Of a stretch of DNA of 32,994 bases, positions 28,259-32,994 are shown piece by piece. Every line of letters starts with the position of its first letter. The stretch's first letter is position 1. Source of the DNA: Bacteroidales bacterium UBA1458 (GTDB lineage Bacteria > Bacteroidota > Bacteroidia > Bacteroidales > VadinHA17); contig DCSU01000028.1 in the NCBI GenBank assembly GCA_002325785.1, forward strand, positions 544 to 33,537. Reading direction: 5' to 3'. The notes beneath the pieces were generated by a model. It saw only the letters and a program-made list of their open reading frames with translations, was not told the origin of the DNA and searched no databases. Made by a program: the position numbers and the translations under genes.

Positions 28259-30846
28259 AGGTTCGTCATAACCAGTCCGCCCGCCTTCACATCAATCCTG
28301 ATGGTTTTCTCCTTATCAATGTTACCTGCAATTATCTCCTTTGAGAGCTCATTGACTATCTCCTTCTGAATAATTCGTTTCACAGGCCTTGCACCAAACA
28401 GCGGATCATATCCCCTGTCAGCAAGCCATGCCACCGCCGCGGGGGTGATCTCACTCCTGATCCCCTTCTCTTCAAGCATCTGAGACACCCTTCCGAACTG
28501 CATCATCACCACCTCCCTGATCTGCTCAAGTGTCAGCGGTCTGAACAATACTATTTCATCAACGCGGTTGACAAACTCCGGTCTCAGGGTGCCCCTGAGC
28601 ATCTGTACCAGTTCCTCCCTGAGCTTATCAGCCTGCTCATCTGACAGAACGCCATCACTATCCCCTATACTTTCGCGGATGAGTGATGAGCCCAGATTAG
28701 AGGTCATAATCACTATTGTATTACGGAAGTTGACCGTACGGCCCTTATTATCAGTGAGTCTGCCGTCGTCAAGGAGCTGCAACAGGATATTAAATACATC
28801 CGGATGTGCCTTTTCAATCTCATCAAGGAGAACGACGGAGTAAGGCTTGTGTCTGATGGCCTCGGTAAGCTGTCCGCCCTCATCATAGCCAATGTATCCG
28901 GGAGGGGCTCCTATCAGTCGTGAGACGCTGTGCCGCTCCTGGTACTCGGTCATGTCAATGCGGGTCATCAGGTTCTCATTATTGAACAGGTATTCTGCCA
29001 GGGCTCGAGCCAGTTCTGTCTTACCCACTCCAGTTGTGCCGAGGAAGATGAATGACCCCACCGGACGCTTCTCATCCTGAAGGCCTGCTCTTGATCGGCG
29101 CACGGCATCGGAGACGGCTGCTATTGCCTCGTCCTGTCCAACCACTCTCTTATGCAGTTCCTCCTCCAGTCTCAGAAGCTTCTCCTTTTCGCTCTCAAGC
29201 ATACGTGAAACAGGAATGCCTGTCCAGCGTGCCACTATCTCAGCAATATCATCGGATCGCACATCATCGCGCACCATTGAGCCTGTGTTGCGCTTCTCAT
29301 CTATCTCCTTCTGTAGCGCAGCCACCGCTGTCTCATTCTCCACAAGCCTGCCGTAACGTATCTCAGCCACCCTGCCATAGTCTCCGCTTCTCTCGGCCCG
29401 CTCGGCCTCAAACCGGAGTTCCTCTGCCTCCTGCTTTCTTTTCTGCATGCTCTCCACCAGCTCCTTCTCCGAGCGCCAGCGCGCCTTAAGCGCGTCACGT
29501 CCTGCCGCCAAGTCGGCTATCTCACGCGAGAGCTCCTGCTCCTTGGCAGTATCACCATCACGGCGAACCGCTTCACGCTCTATCTCCAGCTGCCTTATCT
29601 GCCTGTCGGCGGTGTCAATCTCCTCGGGCACGGAGTTCATCTCCAGCCTGAGCCTGGCCGCTGCCTCATCGATTAGGTCAATAGCCTTGTCAGGAAGAAA
29701 TCTGTCAGTAATGTACCGGTATGAGAGGTCCACGGCCGAGATGATGGCCTCGTCCCTTATTATTACCTTGTGATGCGTCTCATACTTCTCGCGCAGCCCT
29801 CTCAGGATTGAGATTGCATCTGCCCTGTCCGGTTCGCTGATAAGCACAACCTGGAATCGCCGTTCAAGTGCCTTGTCTGTCTCAAAGTACTTCTGGTATT
29901 CATTCAGGGTGGTCGCTCCAATGGCTCGCAGTTCACCCCTGGCGAGTGCAGGCTTGAGGATGTTGGCGGCATCCATGGCGCCCTCACCCTTGCCGGCGCC
30001 AACGAGGGTATGTATCTCATCTATGAACAAGATAACATCACCGTTCGAGGCAATAACCTCATTAACAACTGATTTAAGTCTCTCCTCAAACTCCCCCTTA
30101 TATTTTGCCCCGGCTATCAGGGCTCCCATATCGAGTGAATAGATCCGCTTCTGCATGAGATCCTCCGGCACATCACCCCGCACGATCCTGTGCGCCAGTC
30201 CCTCGGCAATTGCAGTCTTGCCAACACCTGGTTCACCGACCAGTATCGGGTTATTTTTTGTTCGCCTTGAGAGTATCTGCAGCACGCGCCTGATCTCCTC
30301 ATCCCTTCCTATTACAGGGTCAAGCTTACCTGCCCTGGCACGGTCATTAAGGTCAATTGCATAACGGTTCAGAGAGTCGTATGTCTCCTCAGAGGTCGGG
30401 CTGTTGACCTTCGCCCCCTTACGCAGGTCATTGACAGCGGCCTGTATGACTTCAGCGGTCAGGCCGTGCTCCTTCATCAGCCCCGAGACCTTGTCTGATG
30501 CACCAGACAATGCAAGCAGTATGTGCTCAACAGAAACGAACCTGTCCTGCATCTTCGCAGCATAGTCTGCAGCACGTGTCAGTACCGATGAAGACCCGGA
30601 CGATAGATAGGGCTCTCCTCCACTGACCCGGGGATAGCTCTCAATGATGCCGTCAACTGCCTTGCTGAACACCGCGGCGTTGACACCGCCCTTTGACAGG
30701 ATAAATGAAACAATGCTCTCAGCCTCAGTCAAGATTCCCTTGAGCAGATGACCACTCTCAATCGCCTGTTGACCCTTGCCCCCGGCAACGGTCAACGCCT
30801 TCTGCACCGATTCCTGTGCCTTTATGGTAAAATTCTCAAAATTCAT
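28255..30846 (-). CDS. clpB: ATP-dependent disaggregase chaperone ClpB
   Basis: 863 residues, full length. N-terminal Clp repeat domain (FTIKAQESVQKAL); first AAA+ module with Walker A GEPGVGKT and LFIDEIH; coiled-coil middle domain about 400-530 rich in Glu, Arg and Lys, which separates ClpB from ClpA and ClpC; second module with GTTGVGKT and LLDEIEKAHPDV; C-terminal NRVDEIVLF. It resolves protein aggregates with DnaK. The divergent 154-base gap to the transporter gene contains no CIRCE-type repeat or TAnnTTTG box I can see. It overlaps the STAS gene by four bases at the stops. Confidence 0.97.
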   Translation of the reverse strand: MNFENFTIKAQESVQKALTVAGGKGQQAIESGHLLKGILTEAESIVSFILSKGGVNAAVFSKAVDGIIESYPRVSGGEPYLSSGSSSVLTRAADYAAKMQDRFVSVEHILLALSGASDKVSGLMKEHGLTAEVIQAAVNDLRKGAKVNSPTSEETYDSLNRYAIDLNDRARAGKLDPVIGRDEEIRRVLQILSRRTKNNPILVGEPGVGKTAIAEGLAHRIVRGDVPEDLMQKRIYSLDMGALIAGAKYKGEFEERLKSVVNEVIASNGDVILFIDEIHTLVGAGKGEGAMDAANILKPALARGELRAIGATTLNEYQKYFETDKALERRFQVVLISEPDRADAISILRGLREKYETHHKVIIRDEAIISAVDLSYRYITDRFLPDKAIDLIDEAAARLRLEMNSVPEEIDTADRQIRQLEIEREAVRRDGDTAKEQELSREIADLAAGRDALKARWRSEKELVESMQKRKQEAEELRFEAERAERSGDYGRVAEIRYGRLVENETAVAALQKEIDEKRNTGSMVRDDVRSDDIAEIVARWTGIPVSRMLESEKEKLLRLEEELHKRVVGQDEAIAAVSDAVRRSRAGLQDEKRPVGSFIFLGTTGVGKTELARALAEYLFNNENLMTRIDMTEYQERHSVSRLIGAPPGYIGYDEGGQLTEAIRHKPYSVVLLDEIEKAHPDVFNILLQLLDDGRLTDNKGRTVNFRNTIVIMTSNLGSSLIRESIGDSDGVLSDEQADKLREELVQMLRGTLRPEFVNRVDEIVLFRPLTLEQIREVVMMQFGRVSQMLEEKGIRSEITPAAVAWLADRGYDPLFGARPVKRIIQKEIVNELSKEIIAGNIDKEKTIRIDVKAGGLVMTNL

Positions 30847-31000
30847 CTTACTGGTTTATCCCTTACTGTACAATTTTTTTGCCACAACACTCATACCCTG
30901 AAATTCATGTCATATTGACAGAAACCGGATAATATAGGGCATCGCGCTTCGTTATTATACATTCAGATACTGTGATACAAGTTCAACAAACCGCTGCGGG

Positions 31001-32994
31001 ATGAATGAGAAGATCCTTAATACCCTGATGCATCTTTTTGCCATCATTGCACCTGCACAGGGCAATGAGTCAGACAGGCGCAGGGTTGTTGAAGCCTTTC
31101 TCAGGCCACAGCTTAACCAGGAGGGTGTTGAAGCATATCTGAGGATCTTTGATGCCTATTACAACGAAGCCCAGCAAAGGCTGAAAAAAGGCAACGAAGC
31201 CCGCCGGAATGCAGCCATCTCCGTAAGAATCATCAAGATATGTTTTGACATTGGGGCTCAGCTCACTCTTAACCAGAAGATCATCGTGCTGGTACAGCTC
31301 CTTGAATATTGCCGCTCTGACGGGTCTGAGGTGAGCGGTACGGAGCTTGAATTCATCATCACTGCCGCAGAGGGATTCAATGTTAACCCGGACGACTACC
31401 AGCTTATCCAGCAGTTCGTATTATCTAAACGATCGGAAGTACCTGAATCATCGCAGGTGCTGGTCATCGACAGCGACCGCACCAGCCGGTATCAAAAGAC
31501 GCATCACATTGTCAATAACACATTCAGGGGCCAGGTCAGGGTTCTGAACCTGCTCCAGGCGGACATGCTCTTCGTCAGGTCATTCGGCACCGGCGAGCTG
31601 CTCCTGAGCGGCCAGCTGAGGCATGAAGATAAGGTCTATCTATTTGAACGGGGGGCCTCTCTCAAGTTCATGAGCAGCAAGCCCATATACTACTCCGAAG
31701 TGATACGCCAGTTCCTTGATGAGAGTGTCCTGGCCTCACGGGTTGTCTATGAGGTAAAAGACCTTGAATACAAGTTCAAGGGAGGCCAGGTGGGACTGCA
31801 CCGCATGAGCTTCGCCGAAGAATCAGGCAGGCTGGTTGGTATAATGGGAGCCTCAGGCGCCGGAAAATCGACACTGCTGAGTGTTCTGAACGGCACAAAC
31901 AGGCCCGACAGCGGCGAGGTGCTCATCAACAAGATCAACATTCACAATGAGGCCGATAAGGTCAAGGGGCTTATCGGATACGTATCGCAGGACGACCTCC
32001 TGATAGAGGAACTGACTGTCTTTGAAAACCTGTTCTATAATGCGAAACTATGCTTTGGCAACCTGAGAGATGAGGAGATAACCATCAGGGTGGAGAATGT
32101 GCTGCACAGCCTCGGGCTTTACGATATCAAGGACATGAAGGTGGGTACTCCTCTCAACAAGAAGATTTCGGGAGGCCAGCGCAAGAGACTGAACATCTCC
32201 CTGGAACTGATTAGAGAACCATCGATCCTCTTCCTTGATGAACCTACATCAGGCCTGTCATCACTCGACTCGGAGAATATTCTTGACCTGCTCAACGACC
32301 TCAAGCTTAAAGGTAAGCTGATCTTCGTGGTAATACACCAGCCCTCCTCGGATATCTTCAAGATGTTTGACAGGCTCATCTTCCTTGACACAGGGGGATA
32401 CATGATCTACTATGGCATACCGGTAGGCTCAATCGGATATTTCAAGGACAGGATGCAGCTTCCCAAGTACAATGACAGCGAGTGCCATTCCTGTGGAAAT
32501 GTAAACCCTGAGCAGATCTTCAGTATTGTGGAATCAAAGGTGCTGGACGAATTCGGGCGGCCGACCTCCATCCGCAAGGTCTCTCCGGCTGAATGGAGCG
32601 TTTTCTACAACTCCCGCAAGGAGGATGCTCCTCCACACCCCGGGCCTGGCAACGGCATCCCGGAGATAACATTGAAGACACCCGGCAAACTGAAACAGTT
32701 CCTTGTATTCGTCACACGCGACATTCTGGCCAAGCTCTCGGATAAACAATACCTTGCCATAACACTGCTCGAGGCTCCGGTGCTGGCTCTCTTCCTCGCA
32801 TTTATAATACGCTATTTTGATGAGAGCGTCAGCATTCCTTCCTACACACTACTCCAGAACAGCAACCTGCCGGTTTATATCTTCATGTCAGTCATTGTTG
32901 CCATCTTCATGGGGCTGACCGTCAGTGCGGAAGAGATAATCAAGGACAGAAAGATACTCCGGCGTGAAGCCTTTCTCAACCTGAGCTGGAACAG
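31001..32994 (+). CDS. ABCG-like ABC transporter, fused ATPase and permease with TerB-like N-terminus (incomplete)
   Basis: The frame is open from ATG 31001 to the window end, 664 residues so far. Residues 1-140 are helical and TerB-like (IRIIKICFDIGAQLTLNQKIIVL, then GSEVSGTELEFIITAAEGF). About 150-240 form a strand-rich domain I do not recognise. The ATPase has Walker A GASGAGKS, signature SGGQRKR, Walker B ILFLDEP and switch region VVIHQPSSD, the order and sequence style of ABCG or ABC-2 exporters. A CHSCGN pair of cysteines follows the ATPase. Membrane segments begin near residue 590 (ITLLEAPVLALFLAFIIRYF). The C-terminus is cut by the edge. Substrate unknown. Confidence 0.88.
   Translation, partial: MNEKILNTLMHLFAIIAPAQGNESDRRRVVEAFLRPQLNQEGVEAYLRIFDAYYNEAQQRLKKGNEARRNAAISVRIIKICFDIGAQLTLNQKIIVLVQLLEYCRSDGSEVSGTELEFIITAAEGFNVNPDDYQLIQQFVLSKRSEVPESSQVLVIDSDRTSRYQKTHHIVNNTFRGQVRVLNLLQADMLFVRSFGTGELLLSGQLRHEDKVYLFERGASLKFMSSKPIYYSEVIRQFLDESVLASRVVYEVKDLEYKFKGGQVGLHRMSFAEESGRLVGIMGASGAGKSTLLSVLNGTNRPDSGEVLINKINIHNEADKVKGLIGYVSQDDLLIEELTVFENLFYNAKLCFGNLRDEEITIRVENVLHSLGLYDIKDMKVGTPLNKKISGGQRKRLNISLELIREPSILFLDEPTSGLSSLDSENILDLLNDLKLKGKLIFVVIHQPSSDIFKMFDRLIFLDTGGYMIYYGIPVGSIGYFKDRMQLPKYNDSECHSCGNVNPEQIFSIVESKVLDEFGRPTSIRKVSPAEWSVFYNSRKEDAPPHPGPGNGIPEITLKTPGKLKQFLVFVTRDILAKLSDKQYLAITLLEAPVLALFLAFIIRYFDESVSIPSYTLLQNSNLPVYIFMSVIVAIFMGLTVSAEEIIKDRKILRREAFLNLSWN

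Noticed and set aside
29052..29489. 145-residue open frame opposite clpB, and other long antisense frames in pntAA, zwf and yggS
   Set aside because: They are shadows of conserved genes, with composition dictated by the opposite strand and no motif of their own.
30915..30935. TTGACA followed by an AT-rich TAATAT as a sigma-70 promoter before the transporter gene
   Set aside because: The spacer is only nine bases, and Bacteroidota use the TAnnTTTG type.

Overview
The window looks like a chromosomal segment from a member of the Bacteroidota, probably an uncultured Bacteroidales or Marinilabiliales-type organism. Several intergenic spaces carry the TAnnTTTG -7 box typical of that phylum, two of them with a TTG or TTTG -33 box 19 to 20 bases upstream. 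Shine-Dalgarno sequences are mostly absent. The Pnt transhydrogenase is split over three genes, and many proteins (ArsR/ArsEFG set, DUF1015, the SerA variant, the DHOD-like protein) are of types I know from that phylum. I see no rRNA, tRNA, CRISPR array, transposase or phage gene. Gene density is high, and only two gene-free stretches exceed 300 bases (517-983 and 12575-13038).

Layout: (1) 85-5958 is an arsenic-response region. A thioredoxin-type arsenate reductase (arsC) lies apart from arsR-arsE-arsF-arsG-permease, with prfC between them. Four copies of one 22-bp inverted repeat (CATTTCG-N8-CGAAAT) sit just upstream of arsC, arsR, arsE and the permease, which defines a local ArsR regulon across both groups. 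(2) 6085-7203 is a secreted class-I glutamine amidotransferase (peptidase C26). It and the convergent pntB both end inside arrays of a TAG-containing heptamer. (3) 7356-12574 (minus) is zwf-pgl-pntAA-pntAB-pntB, which couples oxidative pentose-phosphate entry to transhydrogenase: an NADPH/NADH balancing operon. (4) 13039-18442 (plus) is the most unusual part. It encodes a membrane protein that joins a PstS-like extracytoplasmic binding domain to a cytoplasmic glycine-cleavage-H-like domain, followed by a sensor kinase with heme-type CxxCH and Cx4CH motifs outside the membrane, an NtrC-type sigma-54 activator and an archaemetzincin protease. A sigma-54-like sequence lies in front of the first gene. 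(5) 18497-19867 (minus) is a pair of exported proteins of unknown function, and 19987-20502 is a small cytoplasmic protein of unknown function.

(6) 20511-27397 (minus) is a compact seven-gene operon: gcvT-comB-serC-serA-DUF1015-yggS-DHOD-like. It combines serine synthesis and one-carbon metabolism, but a ComB-type phosphatase occupies the place where a phosphoserine phosphatase would be expected. (7) 27548-28258 (plus) holds an Hpt phosphotransfer protein and a STAS anti-sigma antagonist, which converge on clpB with both stop codons sharing one CTAG. (8) clpB (minus) is divergent from a large ABC-2/ABCG-like transporter gene that runs off the right edge.

The strongest candidate for an undescribed system is the PstS/H-protein fusion with its heme sensor kinase, sigma-54 activator and archaemetzincin. 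It reads as a redox- or ligand-sensing pathway in which the usual lipoyl-lysine position of the H domain is a glycine. Function calls rest on motifs read by eye; no database search was run.
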